Virus record (IMG/VR): IMGVR_UViG_3300004806_000093
Coordinates: 1-24,644 of that record
Direction: 5' to 3' (one strand)
DNA length: 24,644 nucleotides
Origin: a virus
This document shows positions 14,522 to 21,993 of this stretch, in pieces. The stretch's first letter is position 1. Every line of letters starts with the position of its first letter. Both the position numbers and the translations under genes were made by a program. The notes beneath the pieces are model-generated. The model was not told the DNA's origin. It searched no databases and worked only from the letters and a program-made list of their open reading frames with translations.

Positions 14522-16627
14522 TTAAATACCACGTTCAATTGCTTCGTCTAGTGCTGCTCTTTCACTACGCACATCTAATTGAGCCATAACCAAGGCTAAT
14601 TGCGCCTTCATTTGTTCAATTTCTAGCTGAGTCTGAGTCTTGATAACTGTGTCATGCGCCTGAGTATCGGTACGCATCCGAGTATCTTCTCTACGAACTT
14701 CCAGCTCCATTTGAGTTTTCTGCAACATAGCTTTATCTTTTTGCTCTGCAACACTAGCACCATACTGAATATCCATTTGCATAGCTTGTAACTGCTGTTG
14801 CAACTGCTGAATAGTCTGTTGAGATTGAGCCAACTGCATTTGAACTTGAGGAGGAATATCTGATTTCTCATCAATTTGAGCCAATGGATTAGCAGCAGCC
14901 AAACGATCAGCAATGATTTCAGCACCTGGGAAGTCCATATTTCTAAAGACCAAATCTCCTGCTTGTTGCATGAGAGCTGGATCAACTTGAAGCATTTGCA
15001 CCATAGATTCGACTGCTTCTTGACGTTTAGAGGAGTAGCCAGGGCCTGTTTCCATCACCACGTCATATTGTCCAACAGTCACATTGTTTAAGATTTCCTC
15101 AACACCTTGATCATTCATAGCTCTTTGGTTAAGGGTTATTAATTCACCTTTGCCATCTGCACCAATGATCCGCAATACTCTTTCTTTGTCATAAATATGA
15201 GGAATCAAGTCAAGAATGATGCGCCCAGTTTGACGAATAGAACGAGTTAAATTGTCGTAATAATGGAAATTAGTCATATCGGTTTGCTGTTGCATACCAT
15301 TTATGGCTTTTCCTGACTGATTTCCATTAGGAAGTTGGCTTGGATCGTAGATTCCTACTACTGCTTTTAAGTCACCATCTAGACCTTGCAAAGCTGTAAC
15401 CATTCCAGCAGGAGGAGGTTCAGGCTGAATCCTTGTCGGAACAGGGGCAATTCTACCTTCAGAATCAGTTTGCTTGTAACGCAATACAGGCATTGACTTG
15501 ATGTTGGCTGTATTCCATTCCATTTCATGACCTTCATCCTGACCTTCTGCAAGGAGGAATTTAGCCTTTGGAGCAAGAGCAACAGACTCAGTAAGAGCAG
15601 TTGACCAAAAGTTATACATACGCTGTGGATCTTTAGCCATACGAGTAAGGCCAAATTTTTTCTTTTTGCTATCCACGATAAGCTGCTGACCATAAACAGG
15701 AACAACTGGGATATAGCTACCAGCCCAATTCCTTTGTTCAAGGATCTGCATACCAGTTAGCTTGCACCATTTAATTTGTTTTTTGATGGTTTCACGCTTA
15801 GAAACGACATAAATTCTAGCATCTTGCATGACTACTTCAGATGGCTTTTCATCTTCGTAACAAGTAGTTCCATCCGATAACAGAAGAAGTTTCATGCGTT
15901 TGCGTTCTGTATAGAAGTATTCAGCTACACGAATATCTTCCCTAGTAATCCATTCGGACTGTGAATCGCCTGTGCCACGAGGGGTAAAACCACCGCCATC
16001 ATCTGCGCCAGGGTACATCTTACGGAAAGCTTCTTTGCTAATCACTTCAGTAATCAAGCATTTTTCTGCATCTGAGCCATCAGGTTCATTGGAATTAGGA
16101 TCGAAATACACCATAAATGGGTTTTCAATACGCTTAATGTAGATTTCCTGATCAAAGCTATCTGGTCTTGGATAGTCATGGGTAATTCGCCAATAGCCCC
16201 ATCCCATACGAACTGCAAAGTCAAAAGCATTATCGTAGGCTGCATCTGCATCAGATTGGTTCTCAATATGTCGGCAAATGCCAGTAATGATTTCAGCAAC
16301 TTTCTCATCTGATTGATCATTCATGCCATGCGCTTTAATGCGAGGCCGTTGCTGTCTTTGCTGATTGGTAATCTGTCGGCAATACGCATCAATCTTGTTG
16401 ATGGTCAAATAAGGTCTAGATTCTAATAATCGGCTGTTTTGAATTTCTACAGGCCATTGATCACCGCCAGCAAACTTTAGATCGTCTAAAGCCTCTACTC
16501 GGTTGTTTGAATCATTGTCAGAACAAAATCGCAGAAACTCTTTAGCTTCTTCGATTACTCCTGATTCATAATCATCGCCATATTCGCCTGAATATATACC
16601 GCCATTGCCTGAGTCATAGACCGCCAT
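14522..16627 (-). CDS. P22-type portal protein
   Basis: The portal is a twelve-fold ring at one capsid vertex through which DNA is packed and released. At 701 residues this protein is close to P22 gp1 (725). Typical features are the N-terminal helices with EEAKEFLRFCSDNDSNNR, and ITNQQRQQRPRIKAHGMNDQ around residue 90. The central clip/wing region has DPNSNEPDGSDAEKCLITEV. The C-terminal region (about residues 610-690) is Gln-rich and helical (QLAQSQQTIQQLQQQLQAM) and is probably the long barrel seen in P22 that senses a full head. The terminase gene is directly upstream, as in P22. Confidence 0.92.
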   Translation of the reverse strand: MAVYDSGNGGIYSGEYGDDYESGVIEEAKEFLRFCSDNDSNNRVEALDDLKFAGGDQWPVEIQNSRLLESRPYLTINKIDAYCRQITNQQRQQRPRIKAHGMNDQSDEKVAEIITGICRHIENQSDADAAYDNAFDFAVRMGWGYWRITHDYPRPDSFDQEIYIKRIENPFMVYFDPNSNEPDGSDAEKCLITEVISKEAFRKMYPGADDGGGFTPRGTGDSQSEWITREDIRVAEYFYTERKRMKLLLLSDGTTCYEDEKPSEVVMQDARIYVVSKRETIKKQIKWCKLTGMQILEQRNWAGSYIPVVPVYGQQLIVDSKKKKFGLTRMAKDPQRMYNFWSTALTESVALAPKAKFLLAEGQDEGHEMEWNTANIKSMPVLRYKQTDSEGRIAPVPTRIQPEPPPAGMVTALQGLDGDLKAVVGIYDPSQLPNGNQSGKAINGMQQQTDMTNFHYYDNLTRSIRQTGRIILDLIPHIYDKERVLRIIGADGKGELITLNQRAMNDQGVEEILNNVTVGQYDVVMETGPGYSSKRQEAVESMVQMLQVDPALMQQAGDLVFRNMDFPGAEIIADRLAAANPLAQIDEKSDIPPQVQMQLAQSQQTIQQLQQQLQAMQMDIQYGASVAEQKDKAMLQKTQMELEVRREDTRMRTDTQAHDTVIKTQTQLEIEQMKAQLALVMAQLDVRSERAALDEAIERGI

Positions 16628-16639
16628 ATTAGTTCCTTG

Positions 16640-17926
16640 TTAGCTCATCCAGCTTGACACATCATAATTCATCGGCTTACGTTTCACAACTTTCTTCTCT
16701 TGAATCATAAGCCCAATATACCTAAAAGCATCTGCTCCATGCGAATAATTGTCATGAAGTGGCTTTTGACTAAAAGCTTTGGTGTCTGGATCTACATCGT
16801 ACCGATAATGTCGCAAACAATCTAGCCCTGCTGCCGTATTATTTTTGTCAAAATAACATGATCCAAATATGGTTCTTGCAGCATTAATTGAGTCAGCAAT
16901 AGGAACTTTTCCAATAATTCTGACGTTATACCCTGAGTTGCGAACAATATCTTCTAAGCTTCTACCATTGGCAGCCAAAGTCTTATTTTGAGCATCATGA
17001 GGCAAATACAAGGTGTCATAGACATAACCAAATGTCTGCATCCTAGCCAATATCTCGCTAATCGTTGTCTGAGTTGTTTCAAAATAACGAATTAACCTGG
17101 TTTCCATGCCTACAAACTGGACAAACCAAACTGCAGTTGCATCAGCCCACCCAATATCGAATACCGCCATTACTGGCTTGGTAGCATCGTAAGGCACATT
17201 GGTTATTCGCTGATCCTGTTCTGCTCTAGCCATTTCTTTAGCAAATACAGCACCATCAATGGTTGACCTTGTAAAGCCTTCCCATACGTTCTGATAAGCT
17301 TCAAAATCCCTTGTTCTAAGGGTATTTCTTTCAATATCCAATACTTCAGGAAACCAAGGGTTATCGTTCCAGTTGACCTTTTGAACTACTGCGTTCTCAG
17401 GTGGATAGATTACAAACCGCTTATAGGTTTCATCAGTTGGCAGCTCTGGATTAAAAGTAATCCAAATTTCGCTATTTTCTTTACGGATTGTAGGGATCAA
17501 AATATCCCAAGATACGGCTGTTACGTTGTTTGCCTCCTCCACCCAGCAATAATCTATGCCTTCGATGGATTTCAAGCCATTTATGTTGTTTTTGATACCA
17601 GCAAAAATAAACTCTGTGCCATTTATCCCACGAATTGAGGTTTGAGTTATTTCATATAGGCTTTCAAGCTTTAAATTGTAGATTTGATCTACCAAAAGCT
17701 TGTGAACTGAATCTTTAATGGAAGTCTGAAATTCCCTGGCGCATAAGATTCTGACTGTTCTTGATGCACCTATGCAAAGTAATGCTCTAGCTACAGAATG
17801 AGATTTACCAGCTCCACGCCCACCATAAAGAACACGATAACGGCTGTTTTTTGGTTCAAATAGGCATTTAAGTTTGGCAGGAAATTGGGGCCAAATGACC
17901 CCTTTTTCGTCAATCTTTGTTTCCAT
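16640..17926 (-). CDS. Terminase large subunit
   Basis: This is the motor ATPase and nuclease that fills the head and cuts the concatemer. In this 428-residue protein, residues 35-42 are the Walker A loop GGRGAGKS. Residues 125-131 (DYCWVEE) are Walker B with its catalytic Glu, and ITFNP near 156-160 is the coupling motif. The nuclease half has FDIGWADATA around 256-265 as the first metal-binding acid, PHDA in the middle and SHGADAFRY near the C-terminus with the last acids. These are the features of the PBSX/P22-type terminase family. The gene overlaps the small-subunit gene by 17 bases. Confidence 0.95.
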   Translation of the reverse strand: METKIDEKGVIWPQFPAKLKCLFEPKNSRYRVLYGGRGAGKSHSVARALLCIGASRTVRILCAREFQTSIKDSVHKLLVDQIYNLKLESLYEITQTSIRGINGTEFIFAGIKNNINGLKSIEGIDYCWVEEANNVTAVSWDILIPTIRKENSEIWITFNPELPTDETYKRFVIYPPENAVVQKVNWNDNPWFPEVLDIERNTLRTRDFEAYQNVWEGFTRSTIDGAVFAKEMARAEQDQRITNVPYDATKPVMAVFDIGWADATAVWFVQFVGMETRLIRYFETTQTTISEILARMQTFGYVYDTLYLPHDAQNKTLAANGRSLEDIVRNSGYNVRIIGKVPIADSINAARTIFGSCYFDKNNTAAGLDCLRHYRYDVDPDTKAFSQKPLHDNYSHGADAFRYIGLMIQEKKVVKRKPMNYDVSSWMS

Positions 17927-18224
17927 CAGGCTCTACAAAGCTCATAGCTATTGCGCTAATGACTGTTCCATCAGATGAAGTAATGTCGGTAGCCTGTATT
18001 GGCTTTCCTTCTACTCTATCCATAATGATGCTTAATGCAGCAAGACTTCCATCTTCAGCTTCTTTAAAAATGCCTTCAATGATCCTCTCCATCTTCTGAG
18101 GATTGGCAAGGATGAAACGCTTCATCTGTTCAGTAAAAGGCTTCTTACGAGCATTTTGGTTTCCCCTCATGCTTTCAGAAATCTTTTCTTCACGAGTTTT
18201 CTCTGTTTCCTGTTCCATGTCCAT
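17910..18224 (-). CDS. Probable terminase small subunit
   Basis: This 104-residue protein is directly upstream of the large terminase and overlaps it, the usual place for the DNA-recognising small subunit. It is charged and helical, with MRGNQNARKKPFTEQMKRFI (residues about 20-40) and LAALSIIMDRVEGKPIQAT in the middle, the latter resembling other phage small-terminase-like proteins. There are two possible starts, the ATGs at 18224 and 18218, and neither has a clear ribosome site. It may have to act as an oligomer, as other small subunits do. The assignment rests mainly on position and pattern. Confidence 0.7.
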   Translation of the reverse strand: MDMEQETEKTREEKISESMRGNQNARKKPFTEQMKRFILANPQKMERIIEGIFKEAEDGSLAALSIIMDRVEGKPIQATDITSSDGTVISAIAMSFVEPDGNKD

Positions 18225-18255
18225 GATTTAATTGATATTTATTTTTAAAAATCAG

Positions 18256-18468
18256 TTATTCGTTAGCCATTGAATCGCTATTAGCTTCAACTTGATTAAT
18301 CTCATCCTGTACTTGAGGATTAGCAGCACCTTCAGTTTGTACTTGTTGGATCTGTGGAGCAGCAATAGCCTGAATTTGGTCAATTAGGGGTTTAGCGAAT
18401 CTATACGGCATTTGGTCGCAATAAGCCAAAATAGCGTTTAGTTGTTCAATAGTGAATGTTACGTTCAT
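18256..18468 (-). CDS. Small acidic protein, function unknown
   Basis: This 70-residue protein starts at the ATG at 18468, overlapping the upstream stop as ATGA. The first half is a helical segment (FTIEQLNAILAYCDQMPYRF) and the second is Gln/Asn/Glu-rich and probably flexible. It sits between the basic small protein and the small terminase, so it is likely co-translated with the packaging genes. No family recognised. Confidence 0.65.
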   Translation of the reverse strand: MNVTFTIEQLNAILAYCDQMPYRFAKPLIDQIQAIAAPQIQQVQTEGAANPQVQDEINQVEANSDSMANE

Positions 18469-18803
18469 TTTTTACCTTTCGTTGTTTTCTTGGCTGCTTC
18501 TTTTTTAACTGCGTAACTAATAGCAACAGCTTGTTTTACTGGTTTACCAGCCTTTACTTCAGTTTTAATGTTTTCTTTAAATGCTTTAGGGCTTGCTGAT
18601 TTCTTGAGTGGCATGGTCTTGCTCCGAGTTGTAGCCTTTTTAAGGGCTGGTTTACGAGGTTTATCTTCATCTAACAACTGCTGAAGTCTTGTTTCTCTAA
18701 ATTTAGCTGATTCGTTGTTAAATGCTGCCCAAGAAGTGATGATTTGTTCTGTGGTCATAGACTTTGATTTCCAAGGCCATGCGTTTTTTAACCATTTAAG
18801 CAT
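18465..18803 (-). CDS. Basic phage protein with nested in-frame start
   Basis: This 112-residue protein is very Lys-rich. The start at 18803 has a strong AAGAGGAG ribosome site. An internal ATG at 18614 also has a good CGGAG site. From it the protein would be 49 residues, beginning MPLKKSASPKAFKENIKTEV, which matches the whole of a small basic phage protein type (pattern of MPLKK, then GKP.KQAVAI). The longer form adds a 63-residue N-terminus with SMTTEQIITSWAAFNN. Two products from one gene, or a fusion of two short genes, are both possible. A nucleic-acid-binding role fits the charge but is not shown. Confidence 0.7.
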   Translation of the reverse strand: MLKWLKNAWPWKSKSMTTEQIITSWAAFNNESAKFRETRLQQLLDEDKPRKPALKKATTRSKTMPLKKSASPKAFKENIKTEVKAGKPVKQAVAISYAVKKEAAKKTTKGKK

Positions 18804-19110
18804 TTTCAGGCTCCTCTTGAAAGCAAATATCTTGCCAGCTCATGACTAAGTATTTAACGCCATCTTCAACATAAGGGAAATATTTAAGATATTCCTCGCC
18901 CTTATCATCGTTCATAGTGCCAAAGCGAACTCTAGCTCCTATTTGAACAGGCATATCTTCTCTGCGACCACCTGATAATTTCTTGCCAGGGCCTACAGCT
19001 ATGACTGTACCCATGTTTTCTACTTCTTTGTTATCAACAAAAATAATGCTAGAGAGTTCACGAACATCAGGTTTTACTACAATTTTGTCTGCTAATGGCT
19101 TGAGTTTCAT
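18796..19110 (-). CDS. GroES-like co-chaperonin
   Basis: This 104-residue protein has the layout of the GroES/Cpn10 family. It opens with MKLKPLADKIVVKPD, like the standard first strand. A loop follows with the hydrophobic trio IIF (residues 22-24), where GroES has IVL for gripping GroEL. Then come MGTVIAVGPGKK, a turn with VQIGARVRFG, and a final strand EDGVKYLVMSWQDICF. Phages such as T4 (gp31) use their own GroES partner to let the host GroEL fold the capsid protein. By analogy this one may help fold the coat protein encoded downstream. The ATG overlaps the upstream stop as ATGA. Confidence 0.88.
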   Translation of the reverse strand: MKLKPLADKIVVKPDVRELSSIIFVDNKEVENMGTVIAVGPGKKLSGGRREDMPVQIGARVRFGTMNDDKGEEYLKYFPYVEDGVKYLVMSWQDICFQEEPENA

Positions 19111-19340
19111 GCTTTTCTAGGCCTTCCTGGTTTCTTTTTTGGTTCAGAAATCAATACTGGTTCAGTCATCATTTGAACTATTTGCTCTAAAGCTAGACTT
19201 TCAGTCAGTTGCCATTCGCCACACCAATCATCATTTGATTTGTTTTGCACAATAGGAAAACGCTTGCAAATGCCCATTCTTTCCCCAAAAGAAAAAAATC
19301 GACATAAATTACAAGTGTCTTTATGCTCTTTTATAGCCAC
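19107..19340 (-). CDS. Zinc-ribbon protein with C-terminal AT-hook
   Basis: This 77-residue protein starts at a GTG at 19340 with a CGGAG ribosome site 6 bases away. Residues 10-41 contain four cysteines in the order CNLC, GIC, WCGEW with aromatic residues between them, a likely zinc site found in many small phage proteins. The end, KKKPGRPRKA, is a textbook AT-hook that binds the minor groove of AT-rich DNA. The combination suggests a DNA-binding regulator or nucleoid-like factor. It precedes the GroES-like gene with an ATGA overlap. Confidence 0.72.
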   Translation of the reverse strand: MAIKEHKDTCNLCRFFSFGERMGICKRFPIVQNKSNDDWCGEWQLTESLALEQIVQMMTEPVLISEPKKKPGRPRKA

Positions 19341-19367
19341 AGTTTCTCCGATTAATTGTGGTTAGAG

Positions 19368-19399
19368 AACCCCTAGTTTACCTTCACGTGCTAGGGGTT
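19368..19399 (-). terminator. Strong hairpin between small genes, possible terminator
   Basis: AACCCCTAG (19368-19376) and CTAGGGGTT (19391-19399) form a perfect 9-base stem with a 14-base loop. It lies just after the stop of the 86-residue gene. In the leftward direction the following bases are not T-rich, while in the rightward direction they are (TTCGTTTT). It may slow or process the leftward message, or stop rightward transcription. Confidence 0.55.
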
Positions 19400-19405
19400 T
19401 TCGTT

Positions 19406-19666
19406 TTACATTGGGTCTTTTTCGTATTTATCTTCTACGCCATAAGCTGTACGCTTATGTTCGTAGCAAATGCCAGAAGTACGACCAGTATTGAACTCTT
19501 TGTCAGAGCCAATAGCATCTTCTTTGCCCATTGCTACACCGCCACGAACTGCTTTAGCATGACGTTCGCCTTTAGTATCGGCTGCATCAGCACCTTTTGG
19601 AACTACTACACCCTTGGCTGGTACGCCTTTAGTGCTGTTTGGATTAGTTGTTTTGCCCATTGCCAT
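19406..19666 (-). CDS. Small Gly/Lys-rich protein, function unknown
   Basis: This 86-residue protein has an AAAGGA ribosome site before the ATG at 19666; a second ATG lies two codons later. The composition is low-complexity (Gly, Lys, Ala), with VPAKGVVVPKGADAADTKGE early and SGICYEHKRTAYGVEDKYEK near the end. It has no membrane segment. It stands between two hairpins, so it may be expressed on its own. No family recognised. Confidence 0.6.
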   Translation of the reverse strand: MAMGKTTNPNSTKGVPAKGVVVPKGADAADTKGERHAKAVRGGVAMGKEDAIGSDKEFNTGRTSGICYEHKRTAYGVEDKYEKDPM

Positions 19667-19682
19667 TTCAATTTTCCTTTTG

Positions 19683-19710
19683 CAAAAGAAGCTACAAATC
19701 GTAGCTTTTC
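19683..19710 (-). terminator. Intrinsic terminator after the nuclease gene
   Basis: AAGCTAC and GTAGCTT (19689-19695, 19701-19707) form a 7-base stem with a 5-base loop. Read leftward it is followed by CTTTT. It is a few bases after the stop of the VRR-NUC-like gene and should end the leftward nuclease/methylase transcript. Confidence 0.7.
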
Positions 19711-19720
19711 TTATTTTGCC

Positions 19721-20014
19721 TTATCCATTACCCATGTCAAGCATTTTAATTAATCGTATAGCAGCATCAACTGAATCTATTCTGCTAACTGGGCCACCTC
19801 GCCAATTTTGCATAAATTTGACCTGAGATTCGGTATAAAGGGCCTTGTTATCTCTTTTTATTTCACAAAGAACGCTGTGCTTTTTGTATCCAATCAAAAT
19901 ATCTGGGCAGCCTTCGCCGACTCTAGAAAGATTTAAAACAGAAGCTCCCAATGCAATAAATGTATGGATTATCTGTTTTTGATTGTCATCAACTCTTTTC
20001 TTGTAATAAGTCAT
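19721..20014 (-). CDS. VRR-NUC-like PD-(D/E)XK nuclease
   Basis: This 97-residue protein has the core of a small VRR-NUC-type or Holliday-junction-type nuclease. It has NQKQIIHTFIALGASVLNLS, then GCPDILIGYKKHSVLCEIKR, which supplies the PD...(E)xK metal site, then ESQVKFMQNWRG and a closing helix. Proteins of this size are common in phages near replication genes and probably trim or resolve DNA. It overlaps the HNH gene by 26 bases, so the two are made together. Confidence 0.82.
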   Translation of the reverse strand: MTYYKKRVDDNQKQIIHTFIALGASVLNLSRVGEGCPDILIGYKKHSVLCEIKRDNKALYTESQVKFMQNWRGGPVSRIDSVDAAIRLIKMLDMGNG

Positions 20015-20282
20015 TTAATCTTTCTAGCAAATCCATTTCAGAGAAACCCCAATATTTAATAAATCCTTTATGTCCAAGTTGGTGAATACTGGAATCTCCA
20101 AGTCTATGATGGTAAGCGCATAAGGGGATGACTGGGGCATTTTTTCGTTTTCCACCAAATCTTCGTATATGGTGCATTTCTGTTGGGGAATCTTCAAGGT
20201 TTCTGACTTCTTGTTGTTTGCATAAAATACAACCATATCTCGCCAAGCGAGCATAAACATCCCTTTCTGACTTAGTTGTCAT
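19989..20282 (-). CDS. HNH nuclease, Ref-like
   Basis: This 97-residue protein carries paired cysteines at 18 and 21 (YGCILC), then EMHHIRRFGGKRKNAPVIPL (35-54) and CAYHH (55-59). It ends with FIKYWGFSEMDLLERLNDLL. This arrangement of HH-I-R, a basic linker and C..HH is that of HNH nucleases related to phage P1 Ref, which aids RecA-dependent recombination by cutting DNA. The ATG overlaps the methyltransferase stop as ATGA. Confidence 0.82.
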   Translation of the reverse strand: MTTKSERDVYARLARYGCILCKQQEVRNLEDSPTEMHHIRRFGGKRKNAPVIPLCAYHHRLGDSSIHQLGHKGFIKYWGFSEMDLLERLNDLLQEKS

Positions 20283-20893
20283 ATAAACATATCGCCTTGA
20301 GCATAAGCCAAATCTATTCTTTTACAGGCTATTTCAAAATATTTAGGATCTTTTTCTATACCAATAAATGATTTTCCCATTTTGGCGCAAGCTACTCCTG
20401 TACTTCCAGATCCCATAAAAGGATCAAATATTAAATTTCCATCAATTTTATCAATGCACCATTGCATTAATGCTATTGGTTTTTGTGTTGGATGTTCTTT
20501 ACCGCCATCCATATTCATAGGCCTCATACGAAATATTCTGGCAACTTTGTTTAAATTAGTCCAAGCCATTTCTAAATCTGCAAAATCACGACCTTCGTTT
20601 TGTTTGTCCCAAGCCAAAAAACAACGAGTTGGTGGTAAATCAAAATAATTTCCACCCCATAAAATTGCTTGATTGCCTTTAGAAACAATGGCATCAATTA
20701 ATTCTTTAGATGGTGGCTTATCATCCCAGCCAGTATCTTTAAAACCCCTGCTTTTAGATAATCTATGGCTTTTTGTTATAGAAATTCCATAAGGAGGATC
20801 TGTAATAACAGCATCAAATTGACCTAATTTAGGCAAAATATCAGCACAATCACCTAAATAAAGAGTTGCATTACCTATTGTTTTTATTATCAA
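20279..20893 (-). CDS. DNA N6-adenine or N4-cytosine methyltransferase
   Basis: This 204-residue enzyme has the catalytic motif DPPY (32-35) first and the AdoMet motif FDPFMGSGSTG (156-166) after it, the order of beta-class methyltransferases. HPTQKP (134-139) precedes the latter, as expected. DPPY fits adenine methylation best. The start is a TTG at 20893 with a GGAG ribosome site 5 bases away, and it overlaps the upstream stop as TTGA. It may protect phage DNA from host restriction, or be the partner of the gene just upstream. Confidence 0.9.
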   Translation of the reverse strand: MIIKTIGNATLYLGDCADILPKLGQFDAVITDPPYGISITKSHRLSKSRGFKDTGWDDKPPSKELIDAIVSKGNQAILWGGNYFDLPPTRCFLAWDKQNEGRDFADLEMAWTNLNKVARIFRMRPMNMDGGKEHPTQKPIALMQWCIDKIDGNLIFDPFMGSGSTGVACAKMGKSFIGIEKDPKYFEIACKRIDLAYAQGDMFI

Positions 20894-21318
20894 AATAACT
20901 CCGTTAAATCCACATATTTAAACAATGTTTTAGGAACATCATAATAAGCTTCATGCTTAGTTTCATCACGCATTTCTATGGTCGGAAAGCTTAAAGCTTT
21001 TGTTCCTGTGATCCAGTAAGCATGAGTCATATCTTGGTTTAATGCAAAAAACAGCGTTTTAGGTATTTCTAGCATATGTTTTTTTCTTACAGGCACATGG
21101 ATTGTAGGAAAAGGACAATGGGGATTCCAAGATCTAACCTCAACTTCAGCAAACCCTACAGGAACAGAGCCCCTATGAATAATTAAGTCTGTTCCATAAA
21201 TATCAGGATTATCTAAAGCTGTAAACCCCCATTTCATAGAAATCCATTCAGCTACCGCAGCTCTAGCTGGTGGATCGTACTTATCATGAAGGGCTTGATC
21301 AAACTTTTTAATCCGCAT
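20890..21318 (-). CDS. Possible restriction-like nuclease paired with methyltransferase
   Basis: The start at the ATG at 21318 (142 residues) is preferred; a TTG two codons earlier is less likely. The segment IYGTDLIIHRG followed by VGFAEVEVRSWN has an Asp and then a Glu-x-Glu on neighbouring strands, a plausible variant PD-(D/E)XK metal site. Other strands follow, including THAYWITGTKALSFPTIEMR. Linkage by TTGA overlap to the DPPY methyltransferase suggests a small modification-restriction pair. The nuclease idea is inferred; it might instead be a DNA-end or packaging-related protein. Confidence 0.6.
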   Translation of the reverse strand: MRIKKFDQALHDKYDPPARAAVAEWISMKWGFTALDNPDIYGTDLIIHRGSVPVGFAEVEVRSWNPHCPFPTIHVPVRKKHMLEIPKTLFFALNQDMTHAYWITGTKALSFPTIEMRDETKHEAYYDVPKTLFKYVDLTELF

Positions 21319-21463
21319 GAGCAATATCTTCTAGCTTTAAAGCAGTTTCTACAAAAGAATTGGCAATTTGATAAGCTGTGGCCCTATCTTGAGCAATCAT
21401 AGCTTTGTAATATTCATCTAAAAGACGTTTTGCATCTAAAAATGGTTGGCTAAAATCTTTCAT
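21308..21463 (-). CDS. 51-residue helical protein
   Basis: A short gene from the ATG at 21463 to the TAA at 21308-21310. It starts right after the stop of the upstream gene (TAA ATG) and overlaps the next gene by 11 bases. It is helical, starts MKDFSQPFLDAKRLLDEYYK and ends in ETALKLEDIAHAD. Linkage supports a real gene; its function is unknown. Confidence 0.6.
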   Translation of the reverse strand: MKDFSQPFLDAKRLLDEYYKAMIAQDRATAYQIANSFVETALKLEDIAHAD

Positions 21464-21796
21464 TTACATATTTCCTTGTCTGCGATTAGAAGATAAAGTG
21501 CGCCAAATATCAATAATCCGCATTTCATGATTGCGTTCATTGTCTATTTTCTTAAATTGCTTTAAAGCTTCAGTCCAAGCTTGTACCGCCTGTGCGTATT
21601 TATCGCTTGATAGAGCCTTTGCTTCTCTTTCGGCTACTGTGCCATCAGCTAGTAGAAAAGAATGGCTCTTGGCTTGTTTTAAGCCTTCCTCAAGGTATTT
21701 AACTTGACCAGCCCAGGCTGCATGAGATTCATCTGTAGAGGAAAGTTTAATTAAAGCTTCTTCTACCCTGTTTTCTGTTAATTGTTCAAGATTCAT
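21464..21796 (-). CDS. Conserved phage helical protein
   Basis: This 110-residue protein starts at the ATG at 21796, chosen because it overlaps the preceding stop as ATGA and has AAAGGA 8 bases before it. It begins MNLEQLTENRVEEALIKLSS and continues with AGQVKYLEEGLKQAK, GTVAEREAKALSS and a long C-terminal helix. The pattern of a helical protein with DGTVAEREAKA is common in phage early regions, but no role is established that I can name. Confidence 0.7.
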   Translation of the reverse strand: MNLEQLTENRVEEALIKLSSTDESHAAWAGQVKYLEEGLKQAKSHSFLLADGTVAEREAKALSSDKYAQAVQAWTEALKQFKKIDNERNHEMRIIDIWRTLSSNRRQGNM

Positions 21797-21993
21797 AACC
21801 ATTGTCCTTTGATTGTTCCTCTATTGCCTTTTCGCCATTGCTCTGCCATGTCGAACTGGATTCTATGTAGCCTAGGGGCAAACCCTGAATGAGATAAAAG
21901 TCTGCGGATTGCGCCAAGACCTTCCTTATGTCTGATGGATAGCAAATATCTAACTTCACATTGGTGTCGGTATTTTTCACTAGATTTGTCCAT
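21793..21993 (-). CDS. Small conserved phage protein (CEVRYLL type)
   Basis: This 66-residue protein starts at the ATG at 21993; a TTG at 22020 would give 75. It has RHQCEVRYLLSIRHKEGLGA, then RRLLSH, and near the end AEQWRKGNRGTIKGQW. This pattern of RH.CEVRYLL and QW.RGNRG is shared by many small phage proteins of unknown function. It overlaps the cytosine methyltransferase C-terminus by 14 bases and the next gene by 4. A competing frame (MDWEK start at 22025) has no such pattern. Confidence 0.72.
   Translation of the reverse strand: MDKSSEKYRHQCEVRYLLSIRHKEGLGAIRRLLSHSGFAPRLHRIQFDMAEQWRKGNRGTIKGQWL

Noticed and set aside
14623-14985. Leftward 120-residue frame inside the portal gene
   Set aside because: A shadow of the Gln-rich portal C-terminus, with no independent start signal.
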